64,000 bases of DNA from Neonectria sp. B-13 (GCA_002682825.1 NOKP01000001.1:4033296-4097295); one strand, 5' to 3'; counted from the first letter of the stretch, positions 1-12,682 are shown. The notes: generated from the letters alone by a model not told the origin. A program made the numbers and translations.

Positions 1-1265
1 ATCGGACGGCCCAGGACATTGTGCTTCCTTCTCAAGTGGGAATACAAGATACTTGGCTAGGAATGCCCTTGTCTTGCCCGGCCATGGGGAGGAGGTGTCG
101 GGACATGCAGATACGACTGGGCTAGCTTCTGAGATTTAAGGATGGTCGTGATCTCTTCGCTGGCGATATCATAACCAATAGCTCACGGGGGCATCGATAC
201 AGATGGGGCCTCATTAAGATACATGAAGCGGTTTTGGCCAAACAGTATATCTACAGGGTAGGCTACGTGTGAGTTTCGTCTTCAAGGGGAAGACACCTAG
301 AACAGGTTCATAATATTCAATTTTTTCTATTAATTGTTTCCGGTGTGTAAATGTGGTGACTTGCAAAACAGAATTCATGTTCTTGCAACCCTTGACTGAC
401 ATGCTGCTATGATGTCAACCTTTTGAAGGGACTAGCCACCAGTTTGCAAGCGGTTGGAATCGTCACTCTCGCAGTTGCAATGCCACGGTTTGGTTATTCT
501 GCTAGCATTAGCACCAACTCAAAATATCATATGGATATACCACTAAATGAAACTTCGAACTAATTATTCACCGTTATTGCTGACGTTCATGCTGTGCTAT
601 GATTGTCATCCGAGGCCCCAATGTAGAACTTCTCCAGTGCCGTCTTCACAGAGTCGACTCTATCGACAGGAGCAAACACCAAAACGCGAACGGAAACCCC
701 AAAACCGTTGAGAAAAGAAGCACCAAAGGTATCATTAGCTGATGGATAATTGAGACGTCGTATCTGCCGCTATTCCTCCCGATGACGTCGTTGAACAACC
801 TGGTGGTTAAGAATGGCAACGCCACCAAACGCGACAGCCACAAATATTCTCACGAGGTCAGTGAAGTCAATTCATGCGACTAATGACCATTTCAAACCAA
901 CGACAAACCCAAACACATCGTGTATAGAAGGACATCACGGTTTGTGGAAGGAGGGAGGCGCGCACTGTGACGGCCCTATGATAAATGGTGGCAAGGCACA
1001 GTGAATGTTTTGATACCCCACCGACTGAAACACTGTGCCCCATTCCTGGCCGCCAATGGATTTGTCGGCTGACTGCCCAGAGTTGTGGCCCAACATCACC
1101 ACCAACAGACAGGAATCTCAGAGAACTCGGGAAGAAACCGCAGATGACTTGAAGGAAGGCCGGTCTTCTTGTCTACTCTGAATCCCCACACGGAGGCAGC
1201 GCCTCGAGAGTTGACGCGGAAACCTGCCTGCCATCGCGCATGGCCTATGGATCATTTTCCCCACC
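1..1265. other. intergenic, no gene seen
   Basis: No reading frame here looks like a protein family and no paired splice sites join the short frames. The part from about 300 to 620 is more AT-rich than the rest. The last 100 bases must hold the 5' leader of PPE1. Confidence 0.6.
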
Positions 1266-2579
1266 ATGAGCGACCTTCAACGAGCGTGGGCCAGGGCCAA
1301 GATGGGAATCCCGAACGACGGGTTCGACGAGCTGGACGAAGAGATGGAGACTGATCAGGTTACCGAGTTGCCGGAGCCGGTAGATGACGATTCCTCCTCA
1401 GCCTCGTCGGCCTCGTCCATGTCGTCAACTGGCACGGTCATCCCATCGCCTAACCAGAGGCTGTTTGCTCGACCTCAAGGGTAGATCGCTCCGCTGCGTG
1501 TGCTTGGGCAAGACTGACTGGATGCAGATTTGCCCGAGGCAGGACCCTGGAGCAGATCCCATGGACGACATATTTTGAGCGAGAGTTGTCGTTGAGGTCA
1601 GATACCGACCCCACGATCGTTTATCATGCCTATCTCACGTCGCCTGTGGATAAAGGACCGCTATTCGTGTTGCATCATGGAGGAGGATCATCAGGACTCT
1701 CTTTTGCCGTGCTTGCTAGCGAAATCCGGAAGCGACTGTCCTCGGCAGGCATTCTTGCCATTGATTGCAGAGGCCATGGCTCGACAGTTGCTCCCGACGA
1801 CAAGGAGTTGGACCTCTCACTCGGCACGTTGTCTGCAGATCTTTTTTCCGTGATCCAACTGACGAAGGTGGAAATGAACTGGAAGGGACTGCCGTCGATA
1901 GTTCTCGTGGGACATTCCCTGGGCGGAGCCGTCGTTACCGACCTGGCTATGACGGGCAAGCTGGGGGCATCTCTCCTGGGTTACACCGTGCTAGATGTGG
2001 TTGAAGGTTCTGCCATCGATGCCCTGCAAAGCATGCACACCTATCTTTCCACTAGGCCAGCTGGATTCGCCACATTGCAGGCTGGGATTGACTGGCATAT
2101 CCGATCGCGGACGATCCGCAACTCGGTTTCTGCTCGAACCTCGGTCCCCGCGCTGCTTGTGTTTGACGAGAACGCGGACCCGACGCGGCCGTGGAGATGG
2201 CGAACCAACCTGGGAGCAACACAGCCTTACTGGGAGGACTGGTTTGTGGGCTTGAGCAAGAAGTTCCTGGGGGCCCGGGGAGGAAAGCTTCTGCTGCTCG
2301 CTGGCACTGACCGGCTCGATACGGAGTTGACCATTGGCCAAATGCAAGGTATGAGATGAGAACCCTTCCCGTAGAAGGTCCAGGATTCGGCTGCTTACAC
2401 GTATGAAAATAGGGAAATACGCCTTGCAAGTCTTCCCGGAGGCTGGCCATTTCATCCACGAAGACCTGCCAGAAAAGACCGCAATCTCACTAGTGGACTT
2501 TTACCGCAGAAACGACCGCAGTGCCATGGTGATGCCTCCGAAGGTGTCGGAGCTTATCAGGCAGGGAAAGAAGGTTTAA
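1266..2579 (+). CDS. PPE1: protein phosphatase methylesterase 1 (PPE1/PME-1)
   Basis: Alpha/beta-hydrolase that removes the C-terminal methyl ester from the PP2A catalytic subunit; expected in cytoplasm and nucleus. Exons 1266-1480, 1543-2348 and 2413-2579 (introns of 62 and 64 nt with GT..AG ends) give 395 residues, the usual size. After an acidic, Ser-rich N-terminus comes a PWTTYFEREL-type block typical of the family, an oxyanion HHGGG, the nucleophile elbow GHSLGG (Ser about 197), the acid in VLDVVEG, and the histidine in EAGHFIHED, so the whole triad is present. The start is the first ATG in a frame that joins correctly across intron 1. The C-terminal basic tail ends in GKKV. It stands alone, without a functionally linked neighbour. 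Identity is firm; exact junctions are inferred from consensus and frame. Confidence 0.9.
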
Positions 2580-3908
2580 GACGGAGAGGCCTCTACTAAT
2601 GGTGAGGACGAAGACTCGAAGTAGGGCGATCTGACTTGCACCGGGCATTGGTTTTGCAGGCTGGCAGACAGAACTATGCGCCTTGTGCATGGGAGACGGG
2701 CTCCTTCAACCTTGTACTGACTGACACGTTGTGGGTGTGACGCAAAAGCAATGCAGAGCTGGCACCCGCACGGTGACACACAGAAATATTGCCTTTGCGC
2801 GTGCGGCATGTCAGATGTGACGTCGAAACGGCCTCTATGGACTCATTGTTACCCTGTTTAGAAAGGCTTATGTCTATTGAATACGAGCTAGATCCTATTG
2901 ACTGACGGCTGCAGGGACTGGCGCGAGGTGGGAGTTCCCTAGGTGTCGTGCTAGTCCAGCTGCCTCGCATGTTGAACCAAACGCGGCAATTATCTGTAGA
3001 ATGACACGGCTCCAAGTCAGGTTTCAGTTGACCCACGAAGTATATGCACCAGTCTTGGAGTATTCGGTGGCCAACCCAGCGCCTGGGTCTGTGAGACGTA
3101 AACAGGGTCGCGGGAGCAGACGGAATGGGATCGCTGCTGTTGAAGCTGGATGCGGTGAATGTTCATTTTCCCAGCCTGCATCAATGAACCTTGGGAGCAC
3201 ATTGATCGACACTGATTCAGGCGGGTAGCCGTAAAATATTTGCTATGGTTCTCCCTCGCAGGTGTTCCAGTCCCGACTCCCAGACGGCTGGAACCAGGGA
3301 CGACATGACATGACATGGATGGTCGGGCCGTCGTCTGCAAGGCGCGACTGCAAGGGAGTCTCGAAAGACTAGGGAGACTAATAAGGCGACTGGGGTTCGA
3401 TGGGCGGCATCGATTGGCCCGGGACCGAAGGCATGGCGCGGTTTGGACGGGCCTCGGGTTTTTGTGAGTTTTTGTGAGGGGTGATTCCTGGTGGATGGTT
3501 CTTGTTGTTGTTGTTGTTCTTCGTACCCAACGAGCCGTGATTCGATGCTAGGCGTATTTACCCCAAGGGTTTCACCTGCTTGCTTATTCGTAGACGTATT
3601 CGTACCTTGAGTCTAGTACCTGACATTGGAGACAGCTCACCATCAGCCAAGCTCCGGTCTAACTTGTCCCCTTGCAAACCTACCGCTTTCCGGAACCGAC
3701 CTACCCGACCTACGGCCAAGCTATTGAGCAGCTAAGGTGGGAAGCTTACCAGCTGACGCTTCCCTTCCGGCTGAAGTTCTAATTCATTCAGGGTAATTAA
3801 ACTCTGAATCACTCTCTCACGCTCACGCTCACGCTCGCACTCTCAATCTCAATTCCTTCATCCCCCGTTCGCAATTGTTCCTGTCGCATAATACGAAACG
3901 CCCTCACC
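2580..3908. other. intergenic, no gene seen
   Basis: Contains only short frames without family resemblance. A (GTT)n run lies near 3506-3521. A CT/CA-rich stretch at about 3810-3860, just before the CFEM gene, looks like a pyrimidine-rich leader or core promoter. Confidence 0.55.
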
Positions 3909-4616
3909 ATGAAGTCCTCCATCTTCTCCCTCGTCTTCGTGGCCGGCCTCGTCGCCGCCCAGTCTGACAAGATTCCGAGCTGCGCGGTAAGTTGGCTCGA
4001 GCTCCCGTTCACGCTCCCGCCCCTACTCCCCTGAGCCGTTTTCCCACCGTCTACAATGGCCTGGCAGGTTGTGGTGAGATTAGGTGGGCGCGAATCAAAT
4101 GGCTGACTGATATTTCGCTGTCAGACTTCGTGCATCACCAAGTACACCACCGGTGACGGCATCGCTGGATGCGGCCAGCTGGACATCAAGTGCATCTGCA
4201 GCAACGCCGACTTCCTCGACGGCATCGCCTGCTGTCTCGACGACGCCTGCGATGACACGGGCAAGGCTGCTGCGGTGAAGTACGCCCAGCAGATTTGCTC
4301 GTCCTCCGGCGTGACCGTCCCGGACGAGGTCGTATGCAAGGATTCGGCGAGCAGCAAGAGCGCCAGTGCCAGTGCCAGCGCCAGCGCCAGCGCCAGCAGC
4401 AAGAGCGCGAGCGAGTCTGCAGCTTCGGAGACGGCTTCGGAGGATAGCAGCAGCAGCGTCAGCGCTGCCACGACCACTGCCGAGGCGACCGGCTCCGACA
4501 CGGCCAGCGCAACGGAGACTGTGGCCTCGGCAACCACCTCGACCGACGCGGCGGCTGGCCTGAGCAGCGCTGGTGGCCTTCTCGGTGCCATCATGGCCAT
4601 GCTTGTGGCTCTGTAG
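3909..4616 (+). CDS. CFEM-domain GPI-anchored surface protein
   Basis: Small secreted protein of the fungus-specific CFEM class, members of which bind haem or sit in the cell wall. Exons 3909-3986 and 4125-4616 (138-nt intron, phase 0) give 189 residues. Residues 1-18 are a clear signal peptide ending VAA. The CFEM domain follows with PSCA, TSC, GCG, then LDIKCICS, in which the Asp before CxC is at the position that ligands haem iron in characterised members, then ACC and DDAC and two more cysteines. A Ser/Ala/Thr-rich stalk with a Ser-Ala dipeptide repeat leads to a hydrophobic C-terminal tail ([14 protein letters not shown]), as expected for GPI attachment. Role could be haem/iron uptake, wall integrity or host interaction; the sequence does not decide. 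Confidence 0.88.
4362..4400 (+). repeat. GCCAGY hexamer repeat (Ser-Ala stalk)
   Basis: About six near-identical hexamers GCCAGT/GCCAGC in frame inside the CFEM gene encode alternating Ser and Ala. Such coding minisatellites in cell-wall proteins commonly vary in length between strains. Confidence 0.8.
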
Positions 4617-5473
4617 ATGGGATACAATGTGGACAGGACCGAAGGGCAGGGTCAGGATGGATTGATGCTAGACCTGATCTTGGGGATGAGTAATGAAGCT
4701 GCGCGGCAGTGACGCGACTGATATTCCCTTCTAAGCCATGTTTGCGGTAGCAGTATTGTCTATATAGTTGCTTCAAAGCCACCTCTTACAAGATAAGCAT
4801 GAGCGGGCGTCGTTCAAAGACCAATGGGGTCCTGTGCACACTGCCGTCGAGATTGAGCTTGGGCAGGGAGCGGCCTTGTTAGCACCCTGACTGGGAGATA
4901 GGACAGCCAATGAGGTCCCTGGAGCTGCAGGTCCGGAATGACTCGAAATACGCCTATTGGAGCAGGAGAATCCTTCGTCGATCGTTTATAAGGATGTTTG
5001 GCCGTCGTCGAGGTGTCGTCATGGCCTGCTTTGTCGTGCAGCCAAAATGGTGTTACACAAGGAGAGGGTTGCCGGAGATCAACCAACTGGAGGAACGGGG
5101 GCTTTTGTACTGTACTGCATACGTTCACGAGAAAGTCCCTTCAATTCTCCCCGATAGAAAGTGAGGACTTTGATGAGACTCAGCTCCAGCCCTATCTGTA
5201 TCTAGTAATTAACACGGAGGCTAAAACAGAGTCGCCGGGCTTCTTGCCGGGGAATGGATTACGGACCTAGTCCGTCTCGGCCTGGGCCATTTTCGTACAG
5301 TATTAACTACGCCACGCCCGCAAAAAAAGCCAACCCCGCCAACGTCACCGAGCAAACCCCACTACCACTTCTTATGGTTTCTTGGTTGTGAAGTCACCCA
5401 CGCAACTCTCTCTCCCCATCATCATATCATCACTCCTCTTGACGTCTCTCACCCGGCCCTGCGCGTCCTCAAC
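4617..5473. other. intergenic between CFEM gene and RPE1
   Basis: Holds the CFEM 3' end and the RPE1 promoter. No coding frame is convincing. The stretch 5390-5470 is CT-rich and leads into the RPE1 start. Confidence 0.55.
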
Positions 5474-6417
5474 ATGGCTCCCAACACCATCATCGCCCCG
5501 TCCATCCTGTCGGCCGACTTCGGCAACCTCGGTCATGACTGCTCCCACACGATTGAGCAGGGCGCCGACTGGTTGCACATCGACATCATGTAAGTAGCAT
5601 GTTTCCAATCGCCGCCGATGGGGTGAAGCTCACCAGTACACAGGGACGGCCACTTCGTCCCCAACATTACATTCGGCCCCCCGGTGGTTGCCAAGATCCG
5701 CGGCCACGTCGAGAAGCCCCAGGAGAACCACGGGCGCGGCACCTTTGACTGCCACATGATGATTGCAGAGGTAAAGCACCGTTGGCTGTGGCCAGACCTG
5801 GGTCTGACTGCGCGGAATGCGGGCTGACAATGGATACACACAGCCCAAGAAATGGGTCAAGGAGTTCAAGAGCGCCGGCTGCGACCTCTACTGCTTCCAC
5901 TACGAGGCTGCCTTCTCCAGCGCCGCCGAAAACCCCGAGGACACGACCGACGAGAAGACGAACCCCAAGGCGCTGATCCGATACATCCATGACCAAGGGC
6001 TGCTCGCCGGCATTGCAATCAAGCCCGATACCTCGGTCGACGTGCTGTGGGATATTCTGGAGAACGCCGATGAAACGGAGCGACCCGACGTATGGCACCA
6101 CAGATCCACAACTTCATGACGGACAGATGAGCGCTAACATGAGACGACAGATGGTGCTGATCATGACGGTATACCCCGGATTCGGCGGCCAGAAGTTCAT
6201 GGCCTCGGAGCTGCCCAAGGTGCAAGCGCTGCGGGAGAAGTACCCCGAGCTGAACATCGAGGTGGACGGCGGGCTGGGACCCGGCACCATTGACCAGGCT
6301 GCGGAAGCCGGAGCCAACGTCATCGTGGCCGGCAGCGCCGTGTTCGGGGCAAAGGACCCCGCCGAGGTCATCTCGCTGCTGCGAAAGTCTGTGGACGACC
6401 GAAAGGCTAGGATCTAG
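5474..6417 (+). CDS. RPE1: ribulose-phosphate 3-epimerase
   Basis: Interconverts D-ribulose 5-phosphate and D-xylulose 5-phosphate in the non-oxidative pentose phosphate pathway; cytosolic. Four exons, 5474-5589, 5644-5770, 5844-6089 and 6151-6417, with introns of 54, 73 and 61 nt, give 251 residues. The TIM-barrel landmarks appear in order: [28 protein letters not shown] (metal/catalytic Asp and His), DCHMMI, the fungal [17 protein letters not shown] (phosphate loop), EVDGGL and VIVAGSAVF. The codon for Met in HIDIMDG is split by intron 1, which fixes that junction. The insertion EDTTDEKTN in the middle of the barrel is longer than in bacteria. Start is the first ATG in frame, in context AACATGG. 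Confidence 0.95.
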
Positions 6418-7045
6418 GACGGTATGTGGGAGAAGATGTAGACTGGGAGTTGGGCGATGGTATGAGCTGATGACAATGCGAGATGATGCGATGTTCCGTA
6501 TATTTACTGAGTACTTATGAAAGGGAGACGCCCAGGTTCTGATATCTCCGTATCATCATGTTACGCGTTATTTACTGCCGCTTGGATCCCGCCGTCTTGC
6601 AGCAGGAGGGAGGTCGGTGTGCATTTCTGGTGGCTCAGGCGATCAGCGTTGGGGTGGTGTAGTACGTAGCGCTGAGGGCGGCATCGGCTTAAACAGAATG
6701 GGTGCTGCCATTGTCAACTACCTAGGTAAGGACTTCAACCCACCGTTTACACGTCTGTCGCTGTTGACCGCCTGGACGGAGACGACGAGGACATCAAAGG
6801 ATTAATGATAAAATAATGTGCGCCAAACATTCGCAGGGCCCGAGGGCTTCTGCGTCCAGGGATGCCAACTTGAACCGCCGTCGGATGGGTCGATTTCGGA
6901 GCCAGAATTTTTAGACATTGGCGACGTCAGCCCACCTTCGCTCCGCTTCGCGCCGTGCACCTCGCACTTTTCCTCCCAAAACTTGCTCCCGACAGCGCTG
7001 CTTCTCTCCAAGCAAGCTCGCCACAAGCCAATTGCGCCCTGCACC
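6418..7045. other. intergenic between RPE1 and TPA1
   Basis: Contains the RPE1 3' end and the TPA1 promoter. No supportable gene. Confidence 0.55.
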
Positions 7046-9077
7046 ATGAAGAGAAAGGCCGAGTCCAGCGTCAGTGCCATAAAGGGCATCAAGAGGAGGT
7101 CCAAGCCCTGTACGTCGTCTCCCAATTCCTGTCCCCGACCCCTCTGCGAAAGCTCCCGGCTTACAGCTAACTGTCCCAGCTCTGAGCGCCCACGAGGCCA
7201 AGAAGCGATTCCGCACCGGCCTCTTTGACCAGGACGTCCTCGACTCATACACCGACCAGTACGCCAAGTCCAGCCCCTACAAGCACGCCGTAATCAACGG
7301 CCTCATCGACGATGCGCTGCTCCGGTCGGTGCGCGACGAGATCAAGGCCAACGTCTCCTTCACCCCCAAGGAGACGGACATCTACAAGATCCACCAGTCC
7401 GGCGACCTCGCCAACCTCGACGGCCTCGATGACGAGTCCCTCGCCAAGCTGCCCTCGCTGCTGAGGCTGCGCGACGGCGTTTACTCAGAGGCCTTCCGCA
7501 ACTATGTCTCCCACATCACCAACTGCGGCCCGTTGAGCGGGCGCAAGACCGACATCGCCATCAACATCTACACCCCCGGCTGCTACCTGCTCTGCCACGA
7601 CGATGTCATCGGCAGCCGCCGCGTGAGCTACATCCTCTACCTCGTCGACCCGGACATGCCCTGGAAGCCCGAGTGGGGAGGCGCCCTCCGCCTGTTCCCC
7701 ATCCAGGAGATCAAGGACAAGGACGGCGAGGTCGCCAAGACCCCTCTACCCGACGTCACCAAGGTCATCCCCCCGGCCTGGAACCAGCTGAGCTTCTTCG
7801 CCGTCCAGCCTGGCGAGAGCTTCCACGACGTGGAGGAGGTCTACCACGCCAAGAACAAGGAGCTGCTCGAGAAGCAGGGTGGTCGAGTTCGCATGGCCAT
7901 CAGCGGATGGTTCCACATCCCCCAAGTCGGCGAGGAGGGCTACATCGAGGGCGAGGAGGAGCGGAATGCTAAGAACAGCGGCTTGATGCAGCTTCAGGGC
8001 AACCCCGCCCAGTACGATCTCCCCCAGGCTCAGCCTGTCAAGGTCGACAAGCCCCAGTCTCGCCATGACGGCTTCGAAGAGGCCGATCTTGAGTTCCTGC
8101 TCAAGTACATTGCACCCACCTACCTGACCCCCGACACTCTGGAGCGGGTCTCAGACCACTTCTATGAGAACTCGAGCATCACTCTACCCGACATTCTGAG
8201 CAAGAAATTTGCCAAGAAGCTGAAGGATTACATTCAGGCCGAAGAAAAAAAGCCTGCCCAGGAGGACACAGCCGTCATCGAGAAGACGTCGGCCTGGAGG
8301 GTCGCCAAGCCCCCGCACAAGCACCGCTACCTCTACCAGCAGCCCAGCGGCTCCGATCAGCTTCGCTCCTCCAAGGAGGAGTCGCCCATCACCGAGCTGC
8401 TGGACACTTTCCTGCCCAGTCGCCAGTTCCGCCAGTGGCTCCAGATAGCCACCAGGAGCACCGTCGAGAGCGCCGACCTCCTTGCTCGACGCTTCCGCCG
8501 CGGCATGGACTATACGCTTGCCACCGGCCACGAGGGCAAGCCCCGCGTGGAGGTCAACCTGGGCTTCACCCCGACCTCTGGCTGGGGCGATGAGGACGAA
8601 GAGGAGGCCGAGTCCGAGCCTGCGCCCAAGAAGAAGAGCAAGAAATCTAAGGGCAAAGGCAAGGGCAAGGCTGTAGAGGAGGAGGAGCAGCCCCCCAAGG
8701 AGATGGAGGAAGTTGGTGGCCATGAGGTCTACATGGCTGGTGAAGACGACGCCGACGACGACGCTGCCATCTACAAGACCAGCGGCGACGATGACAACAT
8801 CCTCTTCTTCCAGGCTGCCTCCTGGAACAAGATGACCATTGTCATCCGCGATAGCGGCACCCTCAAGTTTATCAAGTACATCAGCAAGAACGCCAAGGGT
8901 GACCGCTGGGACATCTCGGGCGCATTCGAGATCGATGAGAAGGACGACGGTGACAATGAGGACGACGAGGATAGCGAGGACGCAGACAATGGCGAGGGCG
9001 CTGCGCCCAAGGATGACGACGAGTCAGAAGAGGAGTGGCAGGGCTTCTCGGATCCTGTGATCAGCGAGTCTGACTAG
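7046..9077 (+). CDS. TPA1: Tpa1/Ofd1-type prolyl 3,4-dihydroxylase (2-OG/Fe(II) oxygenase)
   Basis: 2-Oxoglutarate- and Fe(II)-dependent oxygenase. Known relatives hydroxylate a proline of ribosomal protein uS12 and link oxygen level to translation termination or, in fission yeast, to SREBP turnover. Exons 7046-7109 and 7180-9077 (70-nt intron) give 653 residues. An N-terminal basic KRK/KRRSK stretch suggests nuclear entry. The catalytic domain has HxD at about His161/Asp163 (CHDDV), the distal His237 in PGESFHDVEEV, and the 2-OG-binding Arg in RVRMAISGWFHIP, so it looks active. The C-terminal half holds the second, degenerate double-stranded beta-helix ending in QGFSDPVI, interrupted by acidic and Lys-rich spacers (GDEDEEEAE, KKKSKKSKGKGKGK) that lengthen it relative to yeast Tpa1. 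It converges with the next gene. Confidence 0.9.
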
Positions 9078-9546
9078 GGGGTGCACTAGATAATGCCACC
9101 GAGTAGCACATGAGCGAGTCTTAAAAAAAAGGTGTTTTGATTTCTTCCCATCTGCTTGATAAATGGGTATGCCCTTTGACTGGGCTGGCAGGTGTTCTAT
9201 CCTGGCGATTGCAGGGGCAAATTTTGCATCCCTGACTCTGGGTATCTCCTATGGTGTCGTAGTGTTTGCATACATAATGTGTTTCTTTCTCTTACTACAC
9301 AAATGGATTGGGAGCGTACATGCTCGTCCTTTGTGAACACCGCACTGGATTTTCCCTTGCAACTCGGCGCTCCTGAAAATGGGTGGTGGCGGACCTGAAC
9401 TGGAGTCGTGCTGGAGGCATTGTACAATGACTACCATCTCGAGTTCTTGAATCGAGATTGTCATCTGTGCTGATGGATATATGAGTTCTTAGCCTTCATG
9501 GCTCAAATAACTCATCTTCCATCGATGTAAGTATAAGCCTGCTGCT
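9078..9546. other. convergent intergenic spacer
   Basis: 3' regions of TPA1 (+) and the 394-residue minus-strand gene face each other here. An A8 run at 9124-9131 follows the TPA1 stop. No gene seen. Confidence 0.6.
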
Positions 9547-10731
9547 TCAAGCCAACTCGAGCTTGTCATTAAAAAGGTTTGCCACCTCTGCTTGAAGCAG
9601 CTCTGTGACACCCTGAGCCTCTTGCGTTCTACCAGACTGCGTGAGGTGGTTGACCGTGTCATGTCCCAGGAACGCAAGCCACGAGACAACACTCAACTTA
9701 TCGATCTTGGGCTTCTTGGGGCCGATGGTATTCACGAGCCTTCGAAGCTTCTCCGTGTCTCGGAAGAATTGGAGTGCCGGCACGTGATTGGGGTGAGTCG
9801 GGTGGTACAGATGCAGATGTGCTCGCTCCATGAGGAAGGGCTGGGGTAGGCGGTCGGCAGTGGCCATGTGAGCATCAAATAGCTCTTCGGATGGTGCGAC
9901 TCGGCTGTATGCCTCGACTGTCGAAAACCAGGAGACAGATCTCCATGAAAGCACCAGTAAGTCGGAGAGCAGAGGACTACTCTTGAATAATTGCTGGGCC
10001 TGTAGCATTGTCGAGATGCCCGAATCGAGATTGCCATATTGAGGCTGACATTTGGTTCGGACAAGCTCTGCAAGCAGGTTGGACGCCCTCTTGAGACGCT
10101 TTTCGTTGGGAAGGTTTCCAGATGCATCATGAACGGTCCGGGTGAGCCACTCCCAAGCGATATCTTCCATATCCTCGGCGACGAGGAATGGAGCCAGCGT
10201 CCGAACAAAGGTCTGGTTGTCCAAGAAACGCAAATCCTGCTCCGAACCAGAAGATCGAAGCCATCGCACAACTCGGGCAGCGGTTCCTGAAGAGGCAAGG
10301 GCGCTTCCGCTTGAATCGAGGGCCTGGAGTTGCTTGAATTTGGCGACCATGCAACCAATTGCAGCTTTGGGCGTCATCATTCCTCTAGCGACGGCATGAT
10401 CGAAAACCTCCATGGGATCGCGCTTCGGGGCGCCCAGGGTGGAAGGAAATGTTGAGGTAATGTCCTTGTTGTAGCTGAACAGGGGATTTGAGAGGATGTC
10501 CTTCAAATGGCGGTTTGTGGCAGACTGTCGGATTGGAGGACTCGCGTCGGGGGATTTGGCCGAGGCAGCCGGGGTGTCGGAGGCGTGGCCGTATTCATGG
10601 TCGAGTTGTTTCCGGAAGGAGGTCTTGAGGCCATCGAGAAGCTTTTGGGACTGTTGCTTAGAGAGAGGGAGGGGTTCGTGGTAGGATGCGAAGAGGTTCT
10701 TCAGCGAATGGACCGCCTTGGTGGAAAACAT
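9547..10731 (-). CDS. conserved-looking protein of unknown function, probably mitochondrial
   Basis: A single uninterrupted frame of 394 residues that I do not recognise. The N-terminus (MFSTKAVHSLKNLFASYH) is Ser/Lys-rich, low in acidic residues and can form an amphipathic helix, as in mitochondrial presequences. The body is helical with no transmembrane segment: blocks such as DPMEVFDHAVARGMMTPKAAIGCM and IAWEWLTRTVHD resemble helical-repeat (PPR/TPR-like) mitochondrial RNA or translation factors, but no diagnostic repeat can be shown by eye. Codon use and length support a real gene. The ATG at 10731 is the first in frame. It converges with TPA1. Confidence 0.75.
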   Translation of the reverse strand: MFSTKAVHSLKNLFASYHEPLPLSKQQSQKLLDGLKTSFRKQLDHEYGHASDTPAASAKSPDASPPIRQSATNRHLKDILSNPLFSYNKDITSTFPSTLGAPKRDPMEVFDHAVARGMMTPKAAIGCMVAKFKQLQALDSSGSALASSGTAARVVRWLRSSGSEQDLRFLDNQTFVRTLAPFLVAEDMEDIAWEWLTRTVHDASGNLPNEKRLKRASNLLAELVRTKCQPQYGNLDSGISTMLQAQQLFKSSPLLSDLLVLSWRSVSWFSTVEAYSRVAPSEELFDAHMATADRLPQPFLMERAHLHLYHPTHPNHVPALQFFRDTEKLRRLVNTIGPKKPKIDKLSVVSWLAFLGHDTVNHLTQSGRTQEAQGVTELLQAEVANLFNDKLELA

Positions 10732-12682
10732 GTTGGAAACGGCAATTGGGGAATGGGAAACGCTACCAGTGGCAGGCGCAGCCCAAGAGCAAGTGATGAG
10801 GTCGTGAAGCTCCTTTCAGCGTGAGTTCTCCGTGGACGGCAATGATGGTAAGGGAGGAGGCGTGGCGAGACGTCGACGGGCTCACCTGGTGCATCATGAT
10901 GCCATCGTGGGACGAGCCGTCGTAGACTACAGGTGGGGACGCTGCATCATGTGACACGGGGAGCCCCGAGAGAGCCCCAGGTTGAGTTGCCCCGCGGTAG
11001 AAGTGGTACGTACTTCACACGAAGATCAGATGGGGGCGGGTTGGGGAGTAATAGTGGTACGCTGGGAACAGGCACTGGAAGCAAGGAGCTTGAGTGGAGT
11101 CCCGCTATACCACTAGCGGTTAATGCAGCCCCTTTGGCCCTAAATTTGGGTAGCAATCAAGGTACTGCAACTCGTAGGGCCATCAAGATTCAGGGCGGTC
11201 CGGAGGCGAGAAGAGGTCACCGAGGAAGGTACAGGTACAAATACTTGATGTCTACCACTAGACTGCAGTGGGAATAACTCGGTTGTGCATGGAGGCTTTG
11301 AGACCTGAGGCTCGGAAGTCGAGTGTGGATAGCAGTCGTGACACCAACGTGCCCTGTACCTGAGAGTAAGACGTTCTTTGTTCGGTGATGACAAGCAAAT
11401 AGAGAGTGCAGCCGCAGTGAGCGGAGACTCTATGCCCTTTGGGTCACCTCGGCGAGGGCGACGGGCACCAACGCACCTGAAGCACCAAACCAATGCAAGG
11501 AGTAGAGGAGCTGCCAAGCGAACACCCAGGCCTCGTCGCTGACGCGTGACTGAGGGCAGACTCCTCCCACCTCACACCAAGCTGGAGACGTGCATTTCCC
11601 TACGCGTGTCCTGTGTGAGTTGACAACTTGGCCGACTGGCCGACTGGAAGCGGCCCCGTGATCTGTGGTGGTTGTCGTCTTTTGTCCGCCGTTAGCTGGC
11701 CGTGCGTCATTGTAACCTGGTAGTTCAGTTCCATTGTCGCCCCTGTTCGTTTGCCCTGCAAGCGGTGCCATCCATTCGTACCAGCTTGTTGTGTATATTC
11801 GTACACACACACGCCTTAGTACTCCCGCTGACCCCGTCTCCCGTTTCTTGCGTGCTCGCGTGGGCTCGCGGCTGCGGCGACAGCGATTGCCCCAGGATCC
11901 AATTATTGAGCTGCAGGTATCGGTACTGGCGCTGTGATGAATACTTACGGATGAGAAACAACCATCTACTAACCTACTAAGCACGGTACCTGTTGAGAGG
12001 GCTGAGAGGACGGTTATCCCGTCTGTACGACCTGACCGTTTAAGAGGCTGCGAGGGTGGTACTGCTGGCACGAGCAAGGGTTACACAGGCCGCTGCGTGT
12101 TGCCAGGACAAAGAGCAAGTACTAAGTAGGCTGGAGATACGTGACTTGCCCATGCTGGGTCGCTGACTGCGCCAGCTTGCTTGCTGGGGGCATCTGGATG
12201 CAGCTGGGGCGCTCAATGTACAGTTACCTGGGGTCCTGGGCTGCCTGGTGGCGCAGGTAGGTGCGGGCTGCCCGCTGCTGGGTGATTGATTCACTGTGGG
12301 ATGTATTGTGCCTTCTGTGGGCGTTCTGTTTGCGGTGCAGTAAGGCGCTGGCCGAGTCGCCTGAGCCGACGCGGTCGGCGGTACCAAGGGGCTTGGGGGC
12401 GTCACCAGCCGCTAAAGCAAAACCTTCGTAACCTGAACCTTTCTTCTGCTTCTGGGGAAAACCTCGTGCCTCTTTCTCCTCTCCCTTACCCAGTACCATC
12501 CAACTCTCTCCATCACTTGGCCTCTCCTTCATCGACGCCCACATCTGTCGATTCCCAATTCGGTCACTGTCGACATCTTCCTCCCTCCTGCCTGTTGCTC
12601 CCGCAGAGGACAGCTGACGGGCCAACCTTGTTTTCTTCCCTTCTCGAGCACAGCTCCCACAACTTCCACACCCAAATCCCCC
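10732..12682. other. intergenic, divergent promoter region upstream of DEF1-like gene
   Basis: Nearly 2 kb without a credible gene; it separates two divergently transcribed genes and must hold both promoters. The last 260 bases (about 12420-12682) are rich in C and T with little G, like the long pyrimidine-rich leaders common before highly expressed fungal genes. Confidence 0.55.

Noticed and set aside
11430..12077. 215-codon minus-strand frame upstream of the DEF1-like gene
   Set aside because: No ATG-led family resemblance, mixed composition and no splice partners.
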